NCBI GenBank assembly: GCA_011391255.1
Contig: JAABQV010000001.1
Span: forward strand, 186,001 to 250,000
Length of the DNA: 64,000 bases
DNA from: Dechloromonas sp.
GTDB lineage: Bacteria; Pseudomonadota; Gammaproteobacteria; Burkholderiales; Rhodocyclaceae
Direction of reading: 5' to 3'
Position numbers and translations under genes: made by a program
Notes under the pieces: generated by a model
Told to the model about the DNA's origin: nothing
What the model saw: only the letters and a program-made list of their open reading frames with translations
The model's database searches: none
Shown: one piece after another, positions 9,665 through 18,853 of the stretch
Numbering within the stretch: the first letter of the stretch is position 1
Layout of the letters: each line of letters opens with the position of its first letter

Positions 9665-10474
9665 TCAGGCGCTCTTTTTTTTCACCGGGCCGGCAAGCGT
9701 TTGCAAAGTTTGCACAGGCAAACCTTCCTCAAACCTCCAAAGCGTGCCGGGCGGCATGCTTTCCCAGGCTTCGTTGTCGGTCAGCGCTTCAGTGGCTATG
9801 ATGGCGACACGGTCATCAGGGTTGGTTAATGCACTGAAATCGATGGTGACATCCTGATCGTTCAAATGCGCCTGCTTGAAGGGCGCCCGGCGCACGATAT
9901 AGCGCAGCTTGGTTGAGGCGTGCGCGAACAGGCAGTCGCCATTTGATAGCAGAAAATTGAATTCGCCAAATTGGGCGATTGCTACGGTCAACGCCTGAAT
10001 TGTGCCAAAAAGCTCGGCTGGATCCGGGCAAGAGCTACCGAAACGCTGGCGTAGTTCCTGCAACAGCCAGCAAAAAGCCAGTTCGCTATCGGTCAGGCCG
10101 ACCGGTACAAAGCTGCCATCAAGCTCGGGACTGAAATCCAGCAGGTTGCCGTTGTGGGCAAATATCCAGTAGCGGCCCCAGAGCTCGCGCATGAAGGGAT
10201 GGGTGTTCTCCAGCCCGATTGAGCCTTGCGTCGCCTTGCGGATGTGGGCGATGACGTTTTTGGAATGGATTGGGTAGTTGCTGACCAGTGCCGCAAGCGG
10301 TGAATTGCATGAAGGCTGCGGATCAAGAAAAACCCGCGTACCTTTGCCTTCAAAAAAGGCGATACCCCAGCCGTCAGAATGGACGTCAGTTGCGCCGCCA
10401 CGCGCCTGAAAACCGGTGAAGGAAAAACAAATATCGGTCGGGATATTGCAATTCATGCCAAGCAGTTGGCACAT
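9665..10474 (-). CDS. Class II glutamine amidotransferase (YafJ-like)
   Basis: The mature enzyme would start at Cys2 (MCQLLGMNC), the N-terminal nucleophile of Ntn-type glutaminase domains. The HSDGWGIAFFEG and FAHNGNLLDF segments match the glutamine-binding region of the family. At 269 residues it contains only the glutaminase domain, so its ammonia acceptor and physiological role are unknown. Four bases separate it from the upstream protease gene on the same strand, which suggests one transcript. Confidence 0.85.
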   Translation of the reverse strand: MCQLLGMNCNIPTDICFSFTGFQARGGATDVHSDGWGIAFFEGKGTRVFLDPQPSCNSPLAALVSNYPIHSKNVIAHIRKATQGSIGLENTHPFMRELWGRYWIFAHNGNLLDFSPELDGSFVPVGLTDSELAFCWLLQELRQRFGSSCPDPAELFGTIQALTVAIAQFGEFNFLLSNGDCLFAHASTKLRYIVRRAPFKQAHLNDQDVTIDFSALTNPDDRVAIIATEALTDNEAWESMPPGTLWRFEEGLPVQTLQTLAGPVKKKSA

Positions 10475-10477
10475 GCT

Positions 10478-11632
10478 TTACTCCCGTTCCCGCTTAAACG
10501 GCGGCCGCTTGCCGATTTTCACCTGAGTCTCGATGATGTTCTGGTCGCGCCGCAGGCGGAAATTGGCGCGTTCTTCAGGCTTCAGGGCGGCGATCAAGTC
10601 GAGCATGATTTGCGGATCCTTGACCGGTTTGCCATTGATCGAAAGCAGGACGTCGCCGGGGCGAATGCCAGCAGCATCGGCCGGGCTCTTGCGCATCAGT
10701 CCTGCAATCAGCGCGCCTTCATTGTCGGGAAGGCCGAAAGACTCGGCCAGTTCGGGGGTGATCTCCTGCGCCTCAACGCCGATCCAGCCGCGCGTTACGG
10801 TGCCGGTCTGGATGATTTGTTCCATAATGCTGCGGACGCTGGAGACCGGAATGGCGAATCCGATGCCATGCGAACCACCGGTGCGGGAATAAATGGCGGT
10901 ATTAATGCCGACCAGATGACCCTGAATGTCAACCAGAGCGCCGCCGGAATTGCCGGGGTTAATCGCGGCATCGGTCTGAATGAAGTTTTCAAAAGTATTG
11001 ATGCCCAGATGCGAACGGCTGAGTGCCGAGACGATGCCCATGGTGACGGTTTGTCCGACGCCAAACGGGTTGCCGATGGCGAGCACAACGTCCCCGACAC
11101 GCAGGGTTTCCATTTGGCCAAAGGTGATCGCCGGCAATTTTTCCGCCTTGATTTGCAGGATGGCGAGGTCGGATTCCGGATCGCTGCCAATCACGGTTGC
11201 CTTGTAGGTCTTGCCATCGTTGAGCGAAACCTGAATATCGTCGGCCGCTTCAATCACGTGAAAATTGGTCAGGATGTAACCACTGGCGCTGACAATAACC
11301 CCGGAGCCGAGACCGGAGTTGCGCTGCTGCTTGCCTTCAGGACGATCGCCAAAAAAATGGCGGAAGATCGGATCCTCGAACAAGGGGTGACGTTGCGCCT
11401 TGATTTTTTGCGTGGTGTAGATGTGAACCACGGCCGGCAGCGCGGTGCGGGCGGCTTCGCGATATGAGCCCTGGGCTATGGCTTCGCCGCCGTTAGATGC
11501 GCTGGCGGCTTCCTGCAGGGTCAGTGTTGGCTTGTCGTGCGGCAGCCATTCGGGCTTCAGGGTTGTCACGACAAAGAGAACAGCCAACGCAATGGTTACT
11601 GTTTGTGCAAAAATCAGCCACAACCTGTTCAT
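10478..11632 (-). CDS. DegS/AlgW-type periplasmic serine protease with one PDZ domain
   Basis: This is a membrane-anchored HtrA-family protease of 384 residues. It has an N-terminal anchor (RLWLIFAQTVTIALAVLFVV), a trypsin domain with the triad His in ILTNFHVIE, Asp in SDPESDLAIL and Ser in NPGNSGGAL, and a single C-terminal PDZ domain (about residues 285-370). One PDZ and an anchor point to the DegS/AlgW class, which cuts anti-sigma factors such as RseA/MucA. The Met at 11632 is chosen because it starts the anchor; upstream in-frame codons would lie inside the divergent Nif3-like gene. Confidence 0.88.
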   Translation of the reverse strand: MNRLWLIFAQTVTIALAVLFVVTTLKPEWLPHDKPTLTLQEAASASNGGEAIAQGSYREAARTALPAVVHIYTTQKIKAQRHPLFEDPIFRHFFGDRPEGKQQRNSGLGSGVIVSASGYILTNFHVIEAADDIQVSLNDGKTYKATVIGSDPESDLAILQIKAEKLPAITFGQMETLRVGDVVLAIGNPFGVGQTVTMGIVSALSRSHLGINTFENFIQTDAAINPGNSGGALVDIQGHLVGINTAIYSRTGGSHGIGFAIPVSSVRSIMEQIIQTGTVTRGWIGVEAQEITPELAESFGLPDNEGALIAGLMRKSPADAAGIRPGDVLLSINGKPVKDPQIMLDLIAALKPEERANFRLRRDQNIIETQVKIGKRPPFKRERE

Positions 11633-11646
11633 GAAAGACCGTATCA

Positions 11647-12393
11647 ATGAGACGTGAAGAATTGGTGGAATATCTGGAGGGCCTGCTGCAGCCGGAAAAG
11701 TTCCGTGATTATTGCCCAAACGGCTTGCAAGTGGAAGGCAGTGCCGAGATTCAGAGGATTGTTGCCGGGGTTAGTGCCAGTCAGGCTCTCCTTGATGCTG
11801 CGGTAATGCGAGGGGCTGATGCAGTGCTGGTGCATCATGGTTACTTCTGGAAAGGGGAGGACGGGCGGGTAACCGGAATCCGAAAAAACCGCCTCGGCAC
11901 ATTGCTGGCCAACGACATTAACTTGCTCGCCTATCATTTGCCACTCGACGCACATCCGGGACTTGGCAATAACGCGCAACTTGCTGCGCGGCTCGGCTGG
12001 TTGCCGGAAGGTCGCTTCGGTGATCAGAATATTGCCTGGTTTGGTCGATTGCCTGAAACGCTTGATGCTGCAAGCTTGGGTGATAACTTGTCAGGCCTGC
12101 TGGGGCGTCAGCCGCAAATGATTGGCGACTCGTCGCGCCAGATCCGGCGCATTGGCTGGTGCTCCGGCGGGGCGCAAGGCTATTTTGAGCAAGCCATCGC
12201 CCTCGGCCTGGATGCCTATGTTTCAGGCGAAATTTCCGAGCAAACGGTACATCTGGCGCGCGAGAGCGGGGTGGTCTATTTCGCAGCAGGGCATCACGCG
12301 ACCGAGCGTTTTGGCGTGAAATCCCTGGCCGACCATCTTGTCGAACGCTTTGGTCTTGAAAGTGAATTTGTCGATATTGATAATCCGGTTTGA
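11647..12393 (+). CDS. Nif3-like dinuclear metal centre protein (YbgI family)
   Basis: This is a 248-residue NIF3/YbgI protein, a toroidal hexamer family that binds two metals and has been linked to GTP cyclohydrolase-like activity. Metal-ligand motifs are VLVHHGYFWKG near residue 65, CSGGAQGYF in the middle and AAGHHATERFG near the C terminus. Its start codon is only 14 bases from the divergent protease start, so the two promoters must overlap the coding sequences. Confidence 0.9.
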   Translation: MRREELVEYLEGLLQPEKFRDYCPNGLQVEGSAEIQRIVAGVSASQALLDAAVMRGADAVLVHHGYFWKGEDGRVTGIRKNRLGTLLANDINLLAYHLPLDAHPGLGNNAQLAARLGWLPEGRFGDQNIAWFGRLPETLDAASLGDNLSGLLGRQPQMIGDSSRQIRRIGWCSGGAQGYFEQAIALGLDAYVSGEISEQTVHLARESGVVYFAAGHHATERFGVKSLADHLVERFGLESEFVDIDNPV

Positions 12394-12419
12394 TCGACCG
12401 GTTTCTGAAAGGATCTGCC

Positions 12420-13121
12420 ATGGAATACGTTTTTCCTCCGCACGCTCAGCCATCGCTTGCTGTTGCAGGTAATCACGCGCGTTTTCCCGTCCGCCGCATT
12501 TTTTGTGTCGGGCGTAATTACGCCGAGCACGCGCGCGAAATGGGGGCGCTTGATCAGGCCTCGGGTTTTGAACCGCCGTTCTTTTTCATGAAGCCGGCGG
12601 ATGCCATTGTCAGCGGTGATGGCGAGCTCCAGGTGAATTACCCGCCGCTAACGAAAAACCTGCATCACGAAGTTGAGATGGTGGTGGCTCTAAGCGCTGG
12701 TGGAGCAAATGTTACGGTCGACGCGGCAAATGCCCTGATTTTTGGTTATGCAGTCGGACTCGATTTGACGCGTCGTGATGTTCAGGCGAAGGCCAAGGAA
12801 AAAGGTCATCCCTGGGATATGGGCAAGGGCTTTGATCAGTCGGCCGTTTGTTCGGAGATTCATCCGGCAAGTTCGGTCGGGCATCCTTCCAGCGGGGGTA
12901 TTTGCCTAAAGGTGAATGGTGAGATGCGGCAGGACGGTGATTTGAGTGATATGGGCTGGAATGTCGCCGAGATTATCGCCAATCTCTCAACTATGGTGCG
13001 CCTCGAAGCCGGCGACCTGATCTATACCGGCACCCCGGCCGGCGTCGGGCCTGTGGTGCCGGGTGATCTGCTCGAAGCCGAGCTGGCTGGGGTCGCCAGC
13101 CTGCGCGCCCGTATCGTTTAA
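12420..13121 (+). CDS. Fumarylacetoacetate hydrolase family protein
   Basis: This 233-residue FAH-family enzyme probably cleaves a C-C bond in a small acylpyruvate such as fumarylpyruvate, or decarboxylates oxaloacetate. Family motifs are VGRNYAEHAREMG, FMKPADAIV, the metal-binding HHEVEMVVAL, and IYTGTPAGVGPV near the end. ATG 12420 is chosen because GAAAGGA lies just upstream. The preceding gene ends 26 bases before. The substrate cannot be fixed from sequence. Confidence 0.88.
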   Translation: MEYVFPPHAQPSLAVAGNHARFPVRRIFCVGRNYAEHAREMGALDQASGFEPPFFFMKPADAIVSGDGELQVNYPPLTKNLHHEVEMVVALSAGGANVTVDAANALIFGYAVGLDLTRRDVQAKAKEKGHPWDMGKGFDQSAVCSEIHPASSVGHPSSGGICLKVNGEMRQDGDLSDMGWNVAEIIANLSTMVRLEAGDLIYTGTPAGVGPVVPGDLLEAELAGVASLRARIV

Positions 13122-13124
13122 GCC

Positions 13125-14420
13125 TTACTTCGGGCGCTTGTCGATGACGCGTCGAGCCTTGCCGACCGAGCGCTCGATGCCGCCGATTTCAACAATCTCG
13201 ATGCGTGCTGAAATGCCGATGTAGGACTTGATGTGATGTTGCAGGTCGTGCGCGACAAACTCCTTCTCGGCGGCGCTGGCGAATTCGAATTCCTGCTTTA
13301 GTTCGACATTGACCTTCATTGAGTCGAGGTGGCCATCACGCGTCACTTCAAGAATGTAATGCGCTGACAGCTTCGGCTGCTTGAGGACTAATTCTTCGAT
13401 CTGTGACGGGAAGACATTGACGCCGCGAATGATTAGCATGTCGTCCGAGCGGCCGGTGATCTTGCCGATCCGGCGCATGCTGCGCGAGGTTGGCGGCAGC
13501 AGCCGGGTCAGGTCGCGTGTGCGATAGCGGATGACCGGCATCGCCTCCTTGCTCAACGAGGTGAACACCAGTTCGCCCTGGCTGCCTTCGGGCAAGACTT
13601 CGCCGGTGAGCGGGTCGATGATTTCTGGGTAAAAATGATCTTCCCAGATCACCGGGCCATCCTTGCTTTCAGCACACTCGTTGGCGACGCCCGGGCCGAT
13701 GACTTCGGACAGGCCATAGATGTCAATAGCGTCGATACCGAAAGCGTTTTCGATCTCGCTGCGCATCGCATCAGTCCATGGCTCGGCGCCGTGGATACCA
13801 ATGCGCAGCTCGGTGCTGCGCGGGTCGATGCCCTGGCGACGGAATTCATCGGCAATATTGAGCATGTAAGACGGCGTCACCATGATGATGTTCGGCTTGA
13901 AGTCGCAAATTAGTTGAACCTGTTTTTCAGTCTGGCCGCCGGACATCGGGATCACCGTGCAACCAAGTTTTTCAGCGCCGTAATGGGCACCGAGGCCGCC
14001 GGTGAACAGGCCGTAGCCGTAGGCGACATGAACGATATCGCCCTTGCGTCCGCCCGAAGCGTAAATCGAACGGGCGATCAAATCAGCCCAAGTGTCGATG
14101 TCCTTCTGCGTGTAGCCAACGACGGTTGGTTTGCCCGTGGTGCCGCTGGAGGCATGAATGCGAACCACCTCTTCGCGCGGCACGGCGAACATGCTGTAGG
14201 GGTAGTTGTCACGCAGATCCTGCTTGGTGGTGAAGGGGAACTTGGCGAGGTCACTCAGGGTGTTGAAGTCGTCCGGATGAACCCCGGCAGCGTCGAACTT
14301 GGCTTTGTAATGGGGAACGTTGGTGTAAACGTGGTTAAGCGTCCATTTCAAGCGGCTGACCTGTAGCGCCGAAATTTCGTCGCGGCTGGCCGTCTCAATG
14401 GCGTGAAGTCCGTTTTGCAT
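13125..14420 (-). CDS. paaK: Phenylacetate-CoA ligase
   Basis: An adenylate-forming enzyme of 431 residues that activates phenylacetate or a related aromatic acid to its CoA thioester. The AMP-binding loop is ASSGTTGKPTVVGYT near residue 92, and IYGLSEVIGPGVANEC is the A5-type motif. The GRSDDMLIIRGVNVFPSQIE segment and the C-terminal domain match PaaK. The start at 14420 has a strong AAGGAG ribosome-binding site; longer in-frame starts lack one. No other paa genes are nearby, so it may also serve anaerobic aromatic or amino-acid catabolism. Confidence 0.9.
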   Translation of the reverse strand: MQNGLHAIETASRDEISALQVSRLKWTLNHVYTNVPHYKAKFDAAGVHPDDFNTLSDLAKFPFTTKQDLRDNYPYSMFAVPREEVVRIHASSGTTGKPTVVGYTQKDIDTWADLIARSIYASGGRKGDIVHVAYGYGLFTGGLGAHYGAEKLGCTVIPMSGGQTEKQVQLICDFKPNIIMVTPSYMLNIADEFRRQGIDPRSTELRIGIHGAEPWTDAMRSEIENAFGIDAIDIYGLSEVIGPGVANECAESKDGPVIWEDHFYPEIIDPLTGEVLPEGSQGELVFTSLSKEAMPVIRYRTRDLTRLLPPTSRSMRRIGKITGRSDDMLIIRGVNVFPSQIEELVLKQPKLSAHYILEVTRDGHLDSMKVNVELKQEFEFASAAEKEFVAHDLQHHIKSYIGISARIEIVEIGGIERSVGKARRVIDKRPK

Positions 14421-14532
14421 TTTTATAACTCTCCTTAACCCGGAATTCTGCCGTGCCAGATCAATTAGCCTCTTGAGCCAGATCAAGCCGGCAGCGCTTT
14501 TGTCGGCGCCCGCCATGCGACAATCCTGCACC

Positions 14533-15867
14533 ATGTTGCTCACCGCCATGCGTGGCCTGATCGCTCACGCCTTCCCCATCCTGATTGCCCAACTGGCATC
14601 GATTGGCATGATGGTCGTCGATACGGTAGTGCTCGGTCACGTCAGCGCCGTCGATCTTGCCGCAGTGGCAATTGGCGGCGGTATCCATGTTTCAGTCGTC
14701 TTTGGGCTGGTCGGTATTTTGCAAGCGGTGGTGCCGGTGGTTGCCCACTTGCATGGCGCAAAGCGTGATGACGAGGTGGCCGGGGTGCTCCAGCAGGGTT
14801 TCTGGCTGGCTTTGGCGCTGGCGATTCCCGGTGCGCTGTTTTTGACGCATCCTGGAGCCCTGCTCGAGATGACGGAGATGGATGCTGCGGTGGACGGCAA
14901 AGTTCGCCAATATTTATCCCTGCTCGCCTGGAGTTTGCCGGCAGCGCTGCTATACCGAACCTTCTACGCTTTTTGCAACGCGCTGGGCAAGCCACGCGCC
15001 TTGATGGGCATCGGCGTTGCCAGTCTGGCGCTGCACGCTGTGCTGGCCTGGGGGCTGGCGCTTGATGGCTGGACGGGAGAGCCTCTGGGGGTGATCGGCT
15101 GCGCCCTCTCGAATATTCTGATCTCCTGGCTTGCCTGCATTGGTGGCGCCGCTTATCTCGCCTGGGGCGTTCTCGGCGAGCGCTATCGCCCCTTTGCCAA
15201 CTGGGCGCTGCCATCATGGCGAAGCTGGCGCGAACTGCTCCATCTCGGATTGCCGATGGGGCTCTCCAATTTTGTTGAGATCACCGCTTTTACCCTGGTC
15301 AGTCTTTTTGTTGCTTCGCTCGGCGCATCGGTCGTTGCCGGGCACCGCATCATCGCCAATCTCTCGGCGTTGACCTACATGCTGCCTTTGGCCCTGGCGA
15401 TTGCTACCATGTCAGCGGTCGGCATGGCGGTCGGGGCGCGCGACTGGAAGCGGGCGCATGCCGCGATTGGTGCCGGCTTATTACTGGCTGCCGGCTTGTC
15501 GGTACTGGTTGCGGTATTGCTGTGGATTTTTGGCGAACCCCTGATCGCCAGCTATACCGATGATCTGCTGGTTCGCGAGGTGGCGATGGCACTGATGGTC
15601 TTCATCGTGATCTATCAGTTTTTCGATGCGCTGCAGACGATTGCCGGTCATGTTTTGCGTGCCTATCGCGTTACGCTGGTGCCGATGCTGGTGCAAACTT
15701 TTTGCTTTTGGGGTATCGGGTTGGGCGGTGGCTGGTGGCTTTGTTATCGCTGGCAACCGGCGCTGGGCGTCGCCGGCTTCTGGATGGCTGCGGTCATCAG
15801 CCTGGTAGTTTCCGCATGTCTACTCGGTGCTTTGCTCTGGAAGACCGTCCGTTTGCGGGAAGTTTAG
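14533..15867 (+). CDS. MATE-family multidrug/cation antiporter (NorM-like)
   Basis: A polytopic membrane protein with about 12 hydrophobic segments in two homologous halves. The first half opens AFPILIAQLASIGMMVVDTVVLGHV, and the second has GLPMGLSNFVEITAFTLVSLF. The length of 444 residues fits the family. Other in-frame starts at 14473 (TTG) and 14515 (ATG) are possible and none has a convincing ribosome-binding site. It is divergent from paaK. The exported compound is unknown. Confidence 0.88.
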   Translation: MLLTAMRGLIAHAFPILIAQLASIGMMVVDTVVLGHVSAVDLAAVAIGGGIHVSVVFGLVGILQAVVPVVAHLHGAKRDDEVAGVLQQGFWLALALAIPGALFLTHPGALLEMTEMDAAVDGKVRQYLSLLAWSLPAALLYRTFYAFCNALGKPRALMGIGVASLALHAVLAWGLALDGWTGEPLGVIGCALSNILISWLACIGGAAYLAWGVLGERYRPFANWALPSWRSWRELLHLGLPMGLSNFVEITAFTLVSLFVASLGASVVAGHRIIANLSALTYMLPLALAIATMSAVGMAVGARDWKRAHAAIGAGLLLAAGLSVLVAVLLWIFGEPLIASYTDDLLVREVAMALMVFIVIYQFFDALQTIAGHVLRAYRVTLVPMLVQTFCFWGIGLGGGWWLCYRWQPALGVAGFWMAAVISLVVSACLLGALLWKTVRLREV

Positions 15868-16011
15868 CCGTAATTATGAATTTTAGAGATGAAATTCCTC
15901 TGTGGAATATGGTAAGATTTTCGGCTCCAAAAGCGGTATAACCGGGTGGAGTCATTGGAGTGATTGGCTACCGCTCATCGATAGCAACTTAACTAAACGC
16001 AAGGAAAGCGC

Positions 16012-17172
16012 ATGAAAATTCACGAATATCAGGGCAAACAACTCCTGAAGAAATTCGGCGTTACGGTTCCCCGCGGCATTCACTGCACGACCGTCGAAGA
16101 CGCAGTCAAGGCAGCTGAAACCCTCGGTGGCAAGGTTTGGGTCGTCAAGGCTCAGATCCACGCTGGTGGCCGTGGCAAAGGTGGCGGCGTCAAGGTCGCA
16201 ACCTCCCTCGAAAAAGTGCGCGAATACGCCGGCCAGATTCTCGGCATGCAGCTGATTACGCACCAGACCGGTCCCGAAGGCCAGAAGGTTCGTCACCTGC
16301 TGATCGAAGAAGGTGCTGACATCCAGCACGAGTACTACGTTGCTGCGCTGACTGATCGCGCCACGCAGTCCGTCGCCATGATGGCCTCCTACGATGGTGG
16401 TATGGACATCGAAGAAGTTGCCCACAAGACCCCGGAAAAAATCGTCAAGGTTTTCATTAACCCGCTGGTTGGCCTGACCGACGCGCAGGGCATGGAACTG
16501 GCCAAGGGCATGGGCATGCTGGAATCCTCGATTCCGCAGTGTATCGACACGCTGAAGAAGCTCTACACCTGCTACATGGAAACGGATGCTTCGCTGGCCG
16601 AAATCAATCCGCTGATCCACGAGACCGACGGCACCGTCAAGGCGATTGACGCCAAGTTCAACTTCGACTCCAACGCCCTCTACCGTCAGGAAGAGATCGT
16701 TGCCATGCGCGACCTGGACGAAGAAGATGCCGACGAAGTCGAAGCTTCCAAGTTCGATCTGGCCTACATCTCCCTCGACGGCAACATCGGCTGTCTGGTC
16801 AATGGTGCCGGTCTAGCCATGGCGACGATGGACACCATCAAGCTGTTCGGTGCCGAGCCGGCCAACTTCCTTGACGTCGGTGGCGGCGCCACGACCGAGA
16901 AGGTCACTGAAGCCTTCAAGATCATGCTCAAGAACACCAAGGTCAAGGGCATCCTGGTCAACATCTTCGGCGGTATCATGAAGTGCGACACGATTGCTGC
17001 CGGTGTTGTTGCCGCAGCCAAGGAAACCCATCTGTCGGTGCCGCTCGTCGTGCGCATGAAGGGTACCAATGAAGATTTGGGCAAGAAGATTCTGAAAGAG
17101 TCCGGTCTGCCCATCATCTCTGCCGATTCCATGGCCGAAGCCGCCACCCAGATCGTTGCTGCGGTCAAGTAA
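16012..17172 (+). CDS. sucC: Succinate-CoA ligase (ADP-forming), beta subunit
   Basis: This is the ATP-grasp subunit of the TCA-cycle enzyme that interconverts succinyl-CoA and succinate with substrate-level phosphorylation. The chain has 386 residues and begins [32 protein letters not shown] and the nucleotide-binding [14 protein letters not shown] and [11 protein letters not shown] segments are present. AAGGAAAG precedes the start. Codon use is noticeably more biased to GC-ending codons than in neighbours, as expected for a highly expressed gene. The 144-base gap upstream holds its promoter. Confidence 0.97.
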   Translation: MKIHEYQGKQLLKKFGVTVPRGIHCTTVEDAVKAAETLGGKVWVVKAQIHAGGRGKGGGVKVATSLEKVREYAGQILGMQLITHQTGPEGQKVRHLLIEEGADIQHEYYVAALTDRATQSVAMMASYDGGMDIEEVAHKTPEKIVKVFINPLVGLTDAQGMELAKGMGMLESSIPQCIDTLKKLYTCYMETDASLAEINPLIHETDGTVKAIDAKFNFDSNALYRQEEIVAMRDLDEEDADEVEASKFDLAYISLDGNIGCLVNGAGLAMATMDTIKLFGAEPANFLDVGGGATTEKVTEAFKIMLKNTKVKGILVNIFGGIMKCDTIAAGVVAAAKETHLSVPLVVRMKGTNEDLGKKILKESGLPIISADSMAEAATQIVAAVK

Positions 17173-17183
17173 GGAGCTATTGA

Positions 17184-18077
17184 ATGTCCATTTTCATCAA
17201 TAAAAACACCCGCATCATCACCCAGGGCATCACCGGCAAGACCGGCCAGTTCCATACGGAAAAGTGCCAGGAATACGCAAACGGCAAAGAGTGCTTCGTC
17301 GCTGGCGTGAACCCGAAGAAGGCTGGCGAAAGCATCTTCGGTATTCCTATCTTCGGTTCCGTCAAGGAGGCTGCCCAGACTACCGGCGCCACCGTTTCCG
17401 TCATCTACGTACCGCCCCCGGGCGCTGCTGCGGCGATCTGGGAAGCTGTTGAAGCCGACCTCGATCTGGCCATCTGCATCACCGAAGGCATTCCTGTCCG
17501 CGACATGCTGATCCTGCGCAACAAGATGAAGGCCAAGGAAGCTGCTGGCGGCAAGAAGACCCTGCTGCTCGGCCCGAACTGCCCCGGCCTGATCACGCCG
17601 GACGAAGTGAAGATCGGCATCATGCCGGGTCACATTCACCGCAAGGGTCGTATCGGCGTCGTTTCCCGCTCCGGCACCCTGACCTACGAAGCCGTTGGCC
17701 AGCTGACCGAAATCGGTCTCGGCCAGTCGTCTGCCGTCGGTATCGGTGGTGACCCGATCAACGGTCTGAAGCATATCGACGTCATGAAGGCCTTCAACGA
17801 CGATCCGGATACCGACGCTGTCATCATGATCGGCGAAATCGGCGGTCCTGACGAAGCTGAAGCTGCGATGTGGTGCAAGGACAACATGAAGAAGCCGATC
17901 GTTGGCTTCATCGCTGGTGTTACTGCCCCGGCCGGCAAGCGCATGGGCCATGCTGGTGCCTTGATTTCCGGTGGTGCCGACACGGCGGATGCCAAGCTGG
18001 AAATCATGGAAGCCTGTGGCTTCACAGTGACGCGTAACCCGTCCGAAATGGCCAAGCTACTCAAGGCATTGCTGTAA
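17184..18077 (+). CDS. sucD: Succinate-CoA ligase (ADP-forming), alpha subunit
   Basis: The CoA-binding subunit, 297 residues. It has the N-terminal QGITGKTGQFHT segment, the LLGPNCPGLITP motif, and the GHAGALISGGADTA segment carrying the phosphorylated active-site His. AAGGAGC lies upstream and the gene follows sucC by 11 bases. A terminator follows, so sucCD forms its own unit. Confidence 0.97.
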   Translation: MSIFINKNTRIITQGITGKTGQFHTEKCQEYANGKECFVAGVNPKKAGESIFGIPIFGSVKEAAQTTGATVSVIYVPPPGAAAAIWEAVEADLDLAICITEGIPVRDMLILRNKMKAKEAAGGKKTLLLGPNCPGLITPDEVKIGIMPGHIHRKGRIGVVSRSGTLTYEAVGQLTEIGLGQSSAVGIGGDPINGLKHIDVMKAFNDDPDTDAVIMIGEIGGPDEAEAAMWCKDNMKKPIVGFIAGVTAPAGKRMGHAGALISGGADTADAKLEIMEACGFTVTRNPSEMAKLLKALL

Positions 18078-18099
18078 AATCCGGGCTTAGCTCAACCAA

Positions 18100-18126
18100 A
18101 AGGCGGGCCTAGTGCTCGCCTTTTTT
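18100..18126 (+). terminator. Terminator after sucCD
   Basis: AAGGCGGGC pairs with GCTCGCCTT (one G-U pair) around a CTAGT loop and runs into TTTTTT. It separates sucCD from the TerC gene that starts 15 bases later. Confidence 0.88.
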
Positions 18127-18140
18127 ACGCCTGAAGGTTT

Positions 18141-18842
18141 ATGGAACTAGATATCACTTCCTCCTTATTCTGGGTCGCTGTTGGCCAGATTATCCTGATC
18201 GACATCGTGCTCTCCGGCGACAACGCCGTGGTTATTGCGCTGGCTTGTCGCAACCTGAGCCCTGAACAACGCAAGACCGGTATTTTCTGGGGCGTTGCCG
18301 GCGCAATTGGCCTGCGTGTCGTGCTCACTGTTTTTGCCGCGATGGTGATGGGCTTGCCATGGCTCAAGCTGGTTGGCGGTTTGTTGTTGATCTGGATTGC
18401 CGTCAAACTGATGCTGCCGGAAGATGCGGAGGGGCATGACATCAAGGCGTCATCGAATCTTTGGGGCGCCGTGAAAACCATCATTGTTGCCGACTTTGTG
18501 ATGAGCCTCGATAACGTCATCGCCGTCGCCGGTGCCGCGCATGGCAGTCTGGCGCTGCTGCTCTTCGGTCTGGCTGTCAGTATTCCGCTGATCGTCTGGT
18601 CAAGCCAGTTGATCCTGCACTGGATGGAGCGCTTTCCTGTCATCATTTTGTTAGGAGCTGGTCTGCTCGGTTATGTTTCCGGGCAAATGATCTTTACTGA
18701 CCCCGGCGTGCTTGGCTTGCTGCCGGAGATGCCAAAATGGATCGATAAGGCGGCGGGGGCGGTCGGGGCGGTATTGGTTGTTGCTGTCGGACGCTGGCTT
18801 GAGCAGCGCATGCTGGCCAAACAGGATGTCACCATCGTTTAA
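18141..18842 (+). CDS. TerC/YjbE-family integral membrane protein
   Basis: A 233-residue polytopic protein of the TerC family, some members of which export manganese or confer tellurium resistance. The two conserved acidic motifs within helices are visible: DIVLSGDNAVVIALAC and VMSLDNVIAVAGAAHGS. About seven hydrophobic segments span the chain. The substrate is not determined; a Mn2+ exporter role is an inference from characterised YjbE-type relatives. I did not look in detail for a yybP-ykoY riboswitch; the 15-base gap after the terminator leaves no room for one. Confidence 0.88.
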   Translation: MELDITSSLFWVAVGQIILIDIVLSGDNAVVIALACRNLSPEQRKTGIFWGVAGAIGLRVVLTVFAAMVMGLPWLKLVGGLLLIWIAVKLMLPEDAEGHDIKASSNLWGAVKTIIVADFVMSLDNVIAVAGAAHGSLALLLFGLAVSIPLIVWSSQLILHWMERFPVIILLGAGLLGYVSGQMIFTDPGVLGLLPEMPKWIDKAAGAVGAVLVVAVGRWLEQRMLAKQDVTIV

Positions 18843-18853
18843 GGGCGATCAAG

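Noticed and set aside
10379-11467. 362-codon open frame on the + strand
   Set aside because: It is antisense to the class II amidotransferase and the DegS-type protease, both with intact motifs. Its product has no recognisable domain.
16764-17951. 395-codon open frame on the - strand
   Set aside because: It is antisense to sucC and sucD. Strong codon bias in those genes opens the opposite strand.
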